Part shown: piece after piece, positions 8,524 through 14,615 of the stretch
Layout of the letters: each line of letters begins with the position of its first letter
Numbering within the stretch: the stretch's first letter is position 1
Source of the DNA: an uncultured Neglectibacter sp.
Lineage (GTDB): Bacteria > Bacillota > Clostridia > Oscillospirales > Acutalibacteraceae
Assembly (NCBI GenBank): GCA_937958185.1
Contig: CALFFN010000025.1
Coordinates: 1-16,070, forward strand
Length of the DNA: 16,070 nt
Reading direction: 5' to 3'
Program-made: the position numbers and the translations under genes
The notes under the pieces: generated by a model
Databases searched by the model: none
Told to the model about the DNA's origin: nothing
Seen by the model: the letters and a program-made list of their open reading frames with translations, nothing else

Positions 8524-8572
8524 CTAACATCTAGAATCTGGATTCTAGACTCTAGATTCTAGATTCTAGAAC
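8524..8572. repeat. Seven-unit heptamer tandem array (consensus CTAGATT)
   Basis: Seven consecutive 7-bp units fill this stretch. Reading the plus strand they are variants of CTAGATT: the first is CTAACAT, one is CTGGATT and two are exact CTAGATT, with CTAGAAT, CTAGACT and CTAGAAC as the others. CTAG is palindromic, so TAG occurs on both strands. The array abuts the ecfA1 leader and its outer units reach the in-frame ATG at 8530. Confidence 0.9.
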
Positions 8573-8600
8573 ACCATATTGCCGTGCTGCCGCACGTCAA
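8573..8600 (-). promoter_or_regulatory. Weak promoter candidate upstream of ecfA1
   Basis: On the minus strand TTGACG (8595-8600) is followed after 16 bp by TATGGT (8573-8578). The -35 matches consensus at 5 of 6 positions and the -10 at 4 of 6. It lies inside the 23-bp repeat copy, so it could be repeat-derived. It would place ecfA1-ecfA2-ecfT-truA under their own promoter. The support is only this match. Confidence 0.25.
8574..8596. repeat. 23-bp direct repeat, intergenic copy
   Basis: These 23 bases are identical to 8674-8696, exactly 100 bp away. This copy has lost the last arm of the palindrome seen at 8675-8704. The two copies bracket 77 bp that contain two perfect hairpins and the methyltransferase stop codon. 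Confidence 0.9.
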
Positions 8601-8626
8601 ACGAAAAATGGGTTCCATTTTTCGTT
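8600..8626. repeat. Perfect 12-bp hairpin, AT-rich
   Basis: Arms AACGAAAAATGG (8600-8611) and CCATTTTTCGTT (8615-8626) are exact reverse complements around a 3-base loop. No T run follows on either strand, so it does not look like a standard intrinsic terminator. Confidence 0.9.
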
Positions 8627-8628
8627 CC

Positions 8629-8651
8629 GAAAATTTCCTGCGGAAATTTTC
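8629..8651. repeat. Perfect 10-bp hairpin covering the methyltransferase stop codon
   Basis: Arms GAAAATTTCC (8629-8638) and GGAAATTTTC (8642-8651) are exact reverse complements around the loop TGC. It begins two bases after the previous hairpin. The TGA stop of the methyltransferase gene (8650-8652) lies at its edge. Confidence 0.9.
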
Positions 8652-9525
8652 AAAGAGGTCGGTTTTCTGCTGCCCATATTGCCGTGCTGCCGCACGGCAA
8701 TATGAGACCGCTGTCCGTGACAGGCAGCCCGATCTCATCGGCGGAAACGCTACCGCCGTAACGCTTTTGTAACACCAGCTCCAATAAATATCCCATCACT
8801 GCCGGGGAAAGCCCCGTGGCATAGGAGCTGAGCAGGAAAAACAGCGGGTCGTCCGACAGCACCGGCAGGCACAGCTTTACCAGGTCATGGAGCTGCTCCT
8901 CCAGCCGCCAGACCTCCCCGCCCGGACCTCTGCCATAGGAGGGAGGGTCCATGATAACAGCGTCGTAGGTGTTGCCCCGGCGCTGTTCCCGCTGGACGAA
9001 CTTGATACAGTCGTCCACCAGCCAACGGACGGGCTTATCTTCCAGATGGGACGCGGCGGCGTTTTCCTTTGCCCACTGCACCATGCCTTTAGAAGCGTCC
9101 ACATGGGTGACGCTTGCCCCGGCATGCAGACAGGCAAGGGTCGCCGCCCCGGTATAGGCGAACAGGTTCAGTACCTTGACGGGACGGTCTGCACAGCGTA
9201 TCTTCTCCTCCATAAAGTCCCAGTTGACCGCCTGCTCCGGGAACAGCCCGGTGTGCTTGAAGCCCATGGGCTTCAAGCGGAACGCAAGCCCGCCCCTGCC
9301 GATCTCCCACACATCGGGCAGCTTCTGGTAGCGCTCCCAGTGCCCGCCCCCGGTGTTGGAGCGGAAATAGTGGGCGTGGGCAGCGCCCCAGCGGGGGTCT
9401 GCCCTGTCGCTTTTCCAGATGATCTGGGGGTCGGGGCGAATGAGAAGGATATCTCCCCATCGCTCCAGCTTTTCCCCTTCCCCGGTATCTATCACTTCAT
9501 AGTCCTGCCACTGTGCTGTTCTCAT
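8650..9525 (-). CDS. Class I SAM-dependent rRNA methyltransferase (RlmI/RlmK-like)
   Basis: A 291-residue methyltransferase related to the 23S rRNA methyltransferase family that includes RlmI and the RlmK half of RlmKL. It lacks the N-terminal PUA domain of RlmI. The N-terminus (WQDYEVIDTGEGEKLERWG) is the form common in Clostridia. SAM-binding motif I is VLNLFAYTG at 118-126, the acidic ribose-binding residue is D143, and motif IV is DPPSY at 193-197. The C-terminus shows the usual LPCG (276-279), but the last dozen residues (STAIWAAENRPL) are encoded by a palindrome and a hairpin element and look acquired. The ATG at 9525 was chosen over a TTG at 9537 because GGAG sits about 6 bases upstream. 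The target nucleotide cannot be decided from sequence. Confidence 0.85.
   Translation of the reverse strand: MRTAQWQDYEVIDTGEGEKLERWGDILLIRPDPQIIWKSDRADPRWGAAHAHYFRSNTGGGHWERYQKLPDVWEIGRGGLAFRLKPMGFKHTGLFPEQAVNWDFMEEKIRCADRPVKVLNLFAYTGAATLACLHAGASVTHVDASKGMVQWAKENAAASHLEDKPVRWLVDDCIKFVQREQRRGNTYDAVIMDPPSYGRGPGGEVWRLEEQLHDLVKLCLPVLSDDPLFFLLSSYATGLSPAVMGYLLELVLQKRYGGSVSADEIGLPVTDSGLILPCGSTAIWAAENRPL
8674..8696. repeat. 23-bp direct repeat, copy inside the methyltransferase 3' end
   Basis: Identical to 8574-8596. In the coding frame it supplies the codons around Cys-Gly-Ser-Thr-Ala-Ile-Trp just after the conserved LPCG start. Confidence 0.9.
8675..8704. repeat. Perfect 13-bp palindrome within coding sequence
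   Basis: Arms CATATTGCCGTGC (8675-8687) and GCACGGCAATATG (8692-8704) are exact reverse complements with a TGCC loop. It lies inside the methyltransferase reading frame, about residues 275-284. Confidence 0.9.
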
Positions 9526-9561
9526 GTCTTTCTCCAATGCGAAAAATCTTTCGGTCCGCCA

Positions 9562-9753
9562 TCATTCCAGCAGACCGTATTCCCGATACTTTTCCAGTAT
9601 CATCTTGTACAGCATACGGTTCCCGAAATACTGGCGGTAGGTCGCCGATTTTTCTTTCCCGGCGGCTTTCAGCTGTTCCATCTGCTCCAGCTCATATTCC
9701 GCCTGTTTTTTGATGTCTGAAAGCATTCGCTCAAACGCTTCTAACCGTTCCAT
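9562..9753 (-). CDS. Small coiled-coil protein of unknown function (63 aa)
   Basis: I do not recognise this protein. It is 63 residues, rich in Glu, Lys, Met and Leu, and its first half has heptad-like spacing (LEAFERMLSDIKKQAEYELEQ) that suggests an amphipathic helix or short coiled coil. The second half (YRQYFGNRMLYKMILEKYREYGLLE) is another charged helix with many tyrosines. There is no signal peptide, membrane segment or cysteine. The ATG immediately follows the glmM stop (TGAATG), with GGAG about 9 bases upstream inside glmM, so translation is probably coupled to glmM. The real start and compact fit between glmM and the methyltransferase gene argue that it is a genuine gene. Confidence 0.7.
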   Translation of the reverse strand: MERLEAFERMLSDIKKQAEYELEQMEQLKAAGKEKSATYRQYFGNRMLYKMILEKYREYGLLE

Positions 9754-11106
9754 TCAGCACAGCTCCGTTTTGATAACGTCCGCCACATCGTTTGCCAGCT
9801 TCTGAATGAGAGCCTCGTCCTGTCCCTCTACCATGATACGCAGCAGGGGCTCCGTGCCGGAAGGGCGCACGATGATACGCCCGTCCCTGCCCAGGGTCTC
9901 CGTTACCTTGTCGATAGCGGCGCGCACCTTGTGGTCGGTATAGAACGCAAGCTTCCCCTCCGGGGTGACCTGCAGATTCACAATGGTCTGGGGGAAGCGC
10001 TGCATCAGGGTGGCAAGGGAGGAAAGCTTCCCCTCTCTCCGGCGCATCAGGCTCAAAAGCTGGCAGGCGGTAAGCTGCCCGTCGCCGGTGGTGGCAAAGT
10101 CCCGGAAGATCACGTGTCCGCTCTGCTCGCCGCCGAAATTGTAGCCGCTGAGCCGCATTTCCTCCAGCACGTAGCGGTCGCCCACCTTGGTGGCTTCAAA
10201 CTCCATGCCGTTTTCTTCGCAGAACCGCTGGAAGCCCATGTTGGTCATGATGGTGCCCACCACCGTATTTTTTGCGAGCTTGCCCCGGCTTTTCATGTCC
10301 ATGGCGCAGATCGCCATGATGAAGTCGCCGTCCACAAAATTGCCCTGTTCGTCCACCATCAGGCAGCGGTCGGCGTCGCCGTCAAACGCCACGCCAGCGT
10401 CCACCTCATGGGTCTTCACATATTCGATCAGCCCCTCCATGTGGGTGGAGCCGCAGTCCCGGTTCACGTTGATGCCGTCCGGCTTGTCGTTGAGCATGGT
10501 GACCTTCGCCCCCAGCTCGGTAAAGAGGGTTTCCGCCGTGGCGCTGGCGGAGCCGTTGGCGGTGTCAATGGCAATATTCAAGCCGTCCAGAGCGAAGTGG
10601 ACGGAATTTTTCACGTGGTCGATATAATCCCGGACGGCGTTTTCCGCGCGGCTGACCGTGCCAATGCCTGCCTCGTCGGGAAATTCATCGGAAATGTCGG
10701 ATTTCCCCAGAATGATGTCCTCGATCCGCTCCTCCAGGTCGTCCGGCAGCTTGAAGCCGTCCCCGGAGAAAATTTTAATGCCGTTATACTCGTAAGAGTT
10801 GTGGGAAGCGGAGATCATCACTCCGGCGTCCGCCTTGTACTTTTCCACCAGATACGCCACCGCGGGGGTGGGCACCACGCCCAGGGTCACCACGCTGGCG
10901 CCGATGCTGCACAGCCCCGCCGCCATGGCGGTTTCCAGCATATCGGAGGAAAGCCGGGTGTCCTTGCCGATGAGCACCTTGGGGTGGCGGTTGCTCTTGT
11001 TTGTCAGCACGCACGCCGCCGCCCTGCCCAGCTGGGTCGCCAGCTCACAGGTCAGGTCTTTATTCGCGATCCCTCTGATTCCGTCTGTCCCAAACAGTCT
11101 TCCCAT
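9754..11106 (-). CDS. glmM: Phosphoglucosamine mutase GlmM
   Basis: GlmM interconverts glucosamine-6-phosphate and glucosamine-1-phosphate, feeding UDP-GlcNAc and peptidoglycan synthesis in the cytoplasm. The 450-residue protein is full length. It begins MGRLFGTDGIRG. The phosphoserine loop ISASHN has catalytic S101, and the metal-binding loop DGDADR has D242, D244 and D246. The sugar-binding loop GGEQSG is at 325-330, and the phosphate-binding loop RPSGTEP is at 414-420. GEQSG and the overall length distinguish GlmM from phosphomannomutases. The ATG at 11106 follows GGAGAAGG. The gene sits 29 bp after the zinc-ribbon kinase-like gene and is joined to the 63-residue ORF by TGAATG. Confidence 0.97.
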   Translation of the reverse strand: MGRLFGTDGIRGIANKDLTCELATQLGRAAACVLTNKSNRHPKVLIGKDTRLSSDMLETAMAAGLCSIGASVVTLGVVPTPAVAYLVEKYKADAGVMISASHNSYEYNGIKIFSGDGFKLPDDLEERIEDIILGKSDISDEFPDEAGIGTVSRAENAVRDYIDHVKNSVHFALDGLNIAIDTANGSASATAETLFTELGAKVTMLNDKPDGINVNRDCGSTHMEGLIEYVKTHEVDAGVAFDGDADRCLMVDEQGNFVDGDFIMAICAMDMKSRGKLAKNTVVGTIMTNMGFQRFCEENGMEFEATKVGDRYVLEEMRLSGYNFGGEQSGHVIFRDFATTGDGQLTACQLLSLMRRREGKLSSLATLMQRFPQTIVNLQVTPEGKLAFYTDHKVRAAIDKVTETLGRDGRIIVRPSGTEPLLRIMVEGQDEALIQKLANDVADVIKTELC

Positions 11107-11135
11107 AAAAGCACCTTCTCCAAATAGATTTGTTT

Positions 11136-11762
11136 TTACTGATTTATTGTAAGATCATGCAGCTTGCCCTTCAACCAGCTTTCCACCCTGAGGGCGGCTT
11201 CCGCCGTAGACAGGGCTCCGATATCCAGCCGGTCAAAGGTCACGCTGCCGATACGGTCATGCTCCATAAAATAGCGGTTATAGTCCACCGAGCTTTGGAT
11301 CCAGCCGGGGTCGGCAATGCTCCGCCCCTCCGTCATGCGCCGCCGGAGCTCCTGCTCAGGGCACACCAGCGCCAGCACAAAAATGCCGCTGAAGAACCGG
11401 GCGCCGTAGGTTTCTGCCAGCAGGCGGATATTCCCTGCCCGTGCCCACACTGCCGGTTTGCCGCACTGCATGATGTTCCGGGAAAAAATCTGTAATTGCT
11501 CGGTTTCCGCCAGAAAGTCGGCGGCGGTCTCATGGGGCAGCAGATTGTAGAGCATATCGTCGTCCATGCAGACGAATTCCCGGCTCTTTGCCTGCAAAGC
11601 CTGCACCGTGGTGGTTTTCCCCACGCCGCTTGCCCCAGTGACGATAAACAGCGGAAGCTTCAAAAAATTCCAGCTGTGACCGCATTTCGGGCAGGTGATC
11701 TTGTCACCGTCCACTGCCTTGTCCCAGTCAAAACTGCCGCATTTGGGGCAGATATCTACCAT
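11136..11762 (-). CDS. P-loop nucleotide-binding protein with N-terminal zinc ribbon
   Basis: A 208-residue two-part protein. Residues 5-27 form a zinc ribbon with CPKC at C5-C8 and CPKC at C24-C27. From residue 37 a P-loop domain follows with Walker A GASGVGKTT (43-51), preceded by the strand LPLFIVT. MDDD near residue 70 fits a kinase acid motif, and an ALVCPEQELRRRMTEGR segment near 130-147 resembles the lid region of shikimate, gluconate or nucleotide kinases. The substrate is unknown. The ribbon could bind nucleic acid or metal, but that is only an inference. The ATG at 11762 lies 11 bp after the ruvB stop, and a G-rich stretch overlapping that stop acts as a weak ribosome binding site. 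Annotation is usually just AAA or ATP-binding protein. Confidence 0.75.
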   Translation of the reverse strand: MVDICPKCGSFDWDKAVDGDKITCPKCGHSWNFLKLPLFIVTGASGVGKTTTVQALQAKSREFVCMDDDMLYNLLPHETAADFLAETEQLQIFSRNIMQCGKPAVWARAGNIRLLAETYGARFFSGIFVLALVCPEQELRRRMTEGRSIADPGWIQSSVDYNRYFMEHDRIGSVTFDRLDIGALSTAEAALRVESWLKGKLHDLTINQ

Positions 11763-11773
11763 AGTGCCGCCCC

Positions 11774-12907
11774 CTACTCCATTTTCAACTGCATTTCTTC
11801 TTCAGATTTGAGCTTTCCCGGCACAGGAAGCCCCAAATGCAAATATGCCGCCGGGGTGACGCAGCGCCCACGGGGGGTGCGGGTCAAAAAGCCGATCTGC
11901 ATGAGGTACGGCTCGTTCACGTCCTCAATGGTGACAGCCTCCTCGCCGATGGCAGCCGCCAGCGTTTCCAGCCCCACAGGACCGCCGCCGTAATGGTTGA
12001 TAATGGCGGAAAGCATATTGCGGTCGCTCTGGTCCAGCCCCAGCTCGTCGATCTCCATTCTGTCCAGGGCGATCTTCGCCGTGTTCAGGGTGATGACCCC
12101 GCCGCTCATCACTTCGGCAAAGTCCCGTACCCGCTTTAACAGCCGGTTGGCGATTCGCGGCGTACCCCGGGAACGGGAGGCGATTTCCAGCGCCGCGTCC
12201 GCTTCAATCTCCGCCTGTAAAATCCCCGCGCTGCGCAGGACAATTTTGGAAAGCTCCTGGGGGGAGTACAGCTCCAGCCGCAGCACCACGCCGAAGCGGT
12301 CCCGCAAAGGGGCGGAAAGCTGTCCCGCCCTGGTGGTCGCGCCCACCAGCGTGAACCTGGGCAGCGGCAGGTGGTAGGAAGCCGCCATCTGCCCCTTGCC
12401 TGTGATGATATCCAGCGCGAAGTCCTCCATGGCGGGGTACAAAATTTCCTCCACCGTCCGGGGCAGGCGGTGCACCTCGTCGATAAACAGCACATCGCCG
12501 GGGCTTAAATTGGTCAGCAGCGCCGCCAGGTCGCCGGGCTTTTCAATGGCAGGACCGCTGGTGATGCGCAGGTTCACGCCCATTTCGTTGGCAACGATGC
12601 CCGCCAGCGTGGTTTTGCCCAGCCCGGGAGGACCGTACAGCAGCACGTGATCCAGGGATTCCCTCCGGCTCCTTGCCGCTTCGATATAAATTTTCAGGTT
12701 TTCCTTTGCTTTTTCCTGCCCGATGTATTCCGAAAACGTCCGGGGGCGCAGGGGATTTTCCACCTCCCTGTCCTCCGGGGTGTAGCCCGTTTCCGTCAGG
12801 CGGTTCTCCAAATCCAGCTCGTCGTCTGAAGACAGCATGTCTTTTGCGTCCCAGTCGATGCCGTATTCCACAGGCTCAGTTGCCCTGCCGCCGGTTTTTT
12901 CGATCAT
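11774..12907 (-). CDS. ruvB: Holliday junction branch migration DNA helicase RuvB
   Basis: RuvB is the AAA+ motor that drives Holliday junction branch migration with RuvA. Walker A is GPPGLGKTT at 92-100 and Walker B VLFIDEVH at 139-146. The sensor segment GATTRAGQLSAPLRDRFG and the DNA-binding winged helix (RTPRGRCVTPAAYLHLG) are present. At 377 residues the protein is longer than the E. coli enzyme (336), because about 45 residues of acidic sequence precede the conserved LRPRTFSEYIGQ. The ATG at 12907 was chosen because AGGAGG precedes it by 8 bases. A GTG at 12916 lies within that ribosome binding site and is rejected. The gene is separated from ruvA by one small membrane protein gene. Confidence 0.97.
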   Translation of the reverse strand: MIEKTGGRATEPVEYGIDWDAKDMLSSDDELDLENRLTETGYTPEDREVENPLRPRTFSEYIGQEKAKENLKIYIEAARSRRESLDHVLLYGPPGLGKTTLAGIVANEMGVNLRITSGPAIEKPGDLAALLTNLSPGDVLFIDEVHRLPRTVEEILYPAMEDFALDIITGKGQMAASYHLPLPRFTLVGATTRAGQLSAPLRDRFGVVLRLELYSPQELSKIVLRSAGILQAEIEADAALEIASRSRGTPRIANRLLKRVRDFAEVMSGGVITLNTAKIALDRMEIDELGLDQSDRNMLSAIINHYGGGPVGLETLAAAIGEEAVTIEDVNEPYLMQIGFLTRTPRGRCVTPAAYLHLGLPVPGKLKSEEEMQLKME

Positions 12908-12922
12908 ATGCTTCACCTCCTG

Positions 12923-13168
12923 TCATTTTTTCTCCGTTTTGCCTTTCCCGATCCTGCCGGAAAGGAGCCAGACAAGCCCGCCCAGCAGGAAGACTGCCGC
13001 CAAAGCGGCGCCCTCTACCCAAAGCTGGGTGTACCAGGGGGCGGAATTCATGGCGTACAGCCCGGGATTCTTTTTCACGTCCCACCACAGGAACAGGGCT
13101 TTTCCAAGGAAGACCCCCAGGAAAGAGCTTAAAACAATGGTTATGCCTCTTCTGATTTTTTGTTTCAT
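12923..13168 (-). CDS. Small two-helix membrane protein of unknown function (81 aa)
   Basis: An 81-residue protein that I cannot assign to a named family. It has a basic N-terminus (MKQKIRR), a first hydrophobic helix at about residues 9-27, a short loop with tryptophans and prolines (about 28-49), and a second helix at about 51-70. The tail is lysine-rich. This pattern predicts both ends inside the cell. The ATG at 13168 has AAGGA about 7 bases upstream and lies 10 bp after the ruvA stop, and its own stop precedes ruvB by 15 bp, with the ruvB ribosome binding site between them. It is thus inserted between ruvA and ruvB and is probably cotranscribed with them. A link to recombination is unproven. 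Confidence 0.7.
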   Translation of the reverse strand: MKQKIRRGITIVLSSFLGVFLGKALFLWWDVKKNPGLYAMNSAPWYTQLWVEGAALAAVFLLGGLVWLLSGRIGKGKTEKK

Positions 13169-13178
13169 AGCGTTTTCC

Positions 13179-13781
13179 TTACCTGCTCCCAAAAGATTTC
13201 AGCGCCAGGCGGATCAGCTCCTCCGGGGGAAGCTGGGAATCCAGCCTGCCCACGGCGGCGGCGGCGTCTGAGGGGGAATAGCCCAGGGTGACCAGGGCTT
13301 CCACCGCCTGTGCCGCATTGCCGGAAGCGGAAGCGCCCCCCGCCTGCACGTCCTCCATGGAAAGCCCGGAAGCGGACAGGCTTTTCACCTTGTCCTTGAG
13401 TTCCAGCACAATGCGCTGGGCAAGCTTCGGTCCCACGCCGCTTGCCTTGGTGAACCGCTTGGAGTCTCCCGCCGCCGCGGCAAGGGCAACGTCTTCGGGG
13501 GTAAGCTCCGACAGAATGGCGATCCCCACCTTGGGTCCCACCCCGCTGATCCCTGTCAGCAGCTTGAAGCAGTTCAGCTCTCCCATGGTGAGAAAGCCGA
13601 ACAGGTCCAGCGCGTCCTCCCGGACGTTCAGATGGGTGTACAAGGTAGCGGTCTCCCCCAGCCGGGGCAGACCCCGCAGGGTGGTCATGGACGTGAAGCA
13701 CTTAAACGCCACGCCGCCCACATCAATCACCGCCATACCCGGCTCGGTATGGGCAAGCTTTCCCGTAAGTGAATAAAACAT
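13179..13781 (-). CDS. ruvA: Holliday junction DNA-binding protein RuvA
   Basis: RuvA binds the four-way junction as a tetramer and loads RuvB. The 200-residue length is typical. The N-terminal OB-fold domain begins MFYSLTGKL and includes YTHLNVREDALDLFGF. The tandem helix-hairpin-helix motifs are GISGVGPKVGIAIL and ASGVGPKLAQRIVLEL. An alanine-rich linker separates these from the C-terminal domain III (VEALVTLGYSPSDAAAAV) that contacts RuvB. The ATG at 13781 has GGAGGAG about 4 bases upstream. The gene is followed by the 81-residue membrane protein and ruvB. Upstream, a 148-bp gap with heptamer repeats separates it from ruvC. Confidence 0.97.
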   Translation of the reverse strand: MFYSLTGKLAHTEPGMAVIDVGGVAFKCFTSMTTLRGLPRLGETATLYTHLNVREDALDLFGFLTMGELNCFKLLTGISGVGPKVGIAILSELTPEDVALAAAAGDSKRFTKASGVGPKLAQRIVLELKDKVKSLSASGLSMEDVQAGGASASGNAAQAVEALVTLGYSPSDAAAAVGRLDSQLPPEELIRLALKSFGSR

Positions 13782-13837
13782 TTTTCTCCTCCGTTATTTC
13801 GATTTCACGAGATAGAGAAACTAGAGTTTTGCGATAA

Positions 13838-13872
13838 TTGCTCGTTGCTCATTTCTCATTGCTCATTTCATG
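13838..13872. repeat. Five-unit heptamer tandem array (TTGCTCA type)
   Basis: Consecutive 7-bp units on the plus strand are TTGCTCG, TTGCTCA, TTTCTCA, TTGCTCA and a diverged TTTCATG. On the minus strand (the gene direction) most units carry TGA. It lies 26 bp from the second array at 13899. The rest of this 148-bp gap is AT-rich and holds the ruvA ribosome binding site; I see no convincing promoter in it. Confidence 0.85.
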
Positions 13873-13898
13873 CGCGCTAAAATATTATTTATCTTCCT

Positions 13899-13933
13899 TA
13901 TCCAGTATCCAGCATCTAGTATCCAGAATCTAA
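13899..13933. repeat. Five-unit heptamer tandem array (TATCCAG/CTGGATA type) containing the ruvC stop
   Basis: Plus-strand units are TATCCAG, TATCCAG, CATCTAG, TATCCAG and AATCTAA. They are the reverse-complement relative of the CTAGATT array at 8524-8572. The ruvC stop codon TAG (complement of 13930-13932) is inside the last unit. Confidence 0.85.
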
Positions 13934-14454
13934 ATCACCCTGCCCGGTTCCTTTGCCTGCTCCAGCAAGCTCCTGCGCAGCGCGGACCCCGCCGCCTGTC
14001 CGTGACAGATAGCAAGCGCCAGCGCGTCGGCGGTATCGTCCGGCTTTGGGATTTCCGACAGCTTTAAGAGCCGCCGGGTCATTTCCTGCACCTGGGGCTT
14101 CAGCGCCTTGCCGTAGCCTGTTACCGCCTGCTTGACCTGCATGGGGGTGTATTCAAACAGCGGCACCTTTGCCTGGGCAAGCGCCAGCAAAATCACGCCC
14201 CGGGCTTCCGCCACGCCGATGCCGGTGGTTTTATTGTTGGTGAAATACAGCTTTTCCACAGCGGCTGCCTGGGGCTTGTAGGCGGCGAGGATCTCCGCCA
14301 TGCCCTCATAGATTTCCTGTAACCGCAAGCCGAAGTCTTCTCCCGCCTTTGTGGTGACAGCGCCGTATTCCAGCGGGGTGTACAGTCCGTTTCCCGCTTC
14401 CACCACGCCGTAGCCCACAATGGCATAGCCGGGGTCGATCCCCAAAATACGCAC
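13930..14454 (-). CDS. ruvC: Crossover junction endodeoxyribonuclease RuvC
   Basis: RuvC is the resolvase that nicks Holliday junctions, acting with RuvAB. The 174-residue protein has the RNase H-like fold with acidic catalytic residues D7 (in GIDPGYAIVGYG), E67 (in AVEKLYF), and D140 and D143 (in DDTADALALA). The KLYFTNNKTT segment is the typical junction-contacting loop. The start is GTG at 14454, with an AAGGGGGA stretch 8 bases upstream. The stop codon lies within the adjoining heptamer array. The gene is divergent from ypeB and 148 bp upstream of ruvA; all three ruv genes are likely cotranscribed. Confidence 0.95.
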   Translation of the reverse strand: MRILGIDPGYAIVGYGVVEAGNGLYTPLEYGAVTTKAGEDFGLRLQEIYEGMAEILAAYKPQAAAVEKLYFTNNKTTGIGVAEARGVILLALAQAKVPLFEYTPMQVKQAVTGYGKALKPQVQEMTRRLLKLSEIPKPDDTADALALAICHGQAAGSALRRSLLEQAKEPGRVI

Positions 14455-14496
14455 GCCGTTTTCCCCCTTACCGCCGATTTGGCATATATATTGTAA

Positions 14497-14505
14497 AGTA
14501 TATCA
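14497..14505 (-). promoter_or_regulatory. Extended -10 promoter element for ruvC
   Basis: On the minus strand TGATATACT gives an extended -10 (TG-n-TATACT), with the hexamer at 14497-14502. No good -35 is visible at 17 bp. It would start transcription around 14490, about 36 bases before the ruvC GTG. It closely resembles the TGATAAACT element of the cvpA promoter. Confidence 0.45.
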
Positions 14506-14565
14506 CAAAACTTCCGGCTTGAACAGCCCGAATATTTTGAATACAACGTAAATTTTCCGCCGCTC

Positions 14566-14587
14566 TTCGGTGCAGACTAACACCGAA
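14566..14587 (+). promoter_or_regulatory. Short hairpin in the ypeB upstream region
   Basis: TTCGGTG (14566-14572) and CACCGAA (14581-14587) are exact reverse complements around an 8-base loop. It ends 28 bases before the ypeB ATG and could be part of its leader RNA. I see no clear sporulation-sigma promoter in the 161-bp spacer. Confidence 0.4.
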
Positions 14588-14615
14588 TCATTTTGGCATG
14601 AAAGAAGGTTTTTGT

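Noticed and set aside
8675..8704. Rho-independent terminator at the 13-bp palindrome
   Set aside because: It lies inside coding sequence and has no T run on the minus strand after it.
13838..13933. A CRISPR array
   Set aside because: The units are 7 bp, contiguous and without spacers, and no cas gene is nearby.
14455..14615. SigF/SigG promoter for ypeB
   Set aside because: TGAATA at 14538 and CAGACTA at 14573 resemble the two boxes, but they are 29 bp apart, far more than the usual 17-18.
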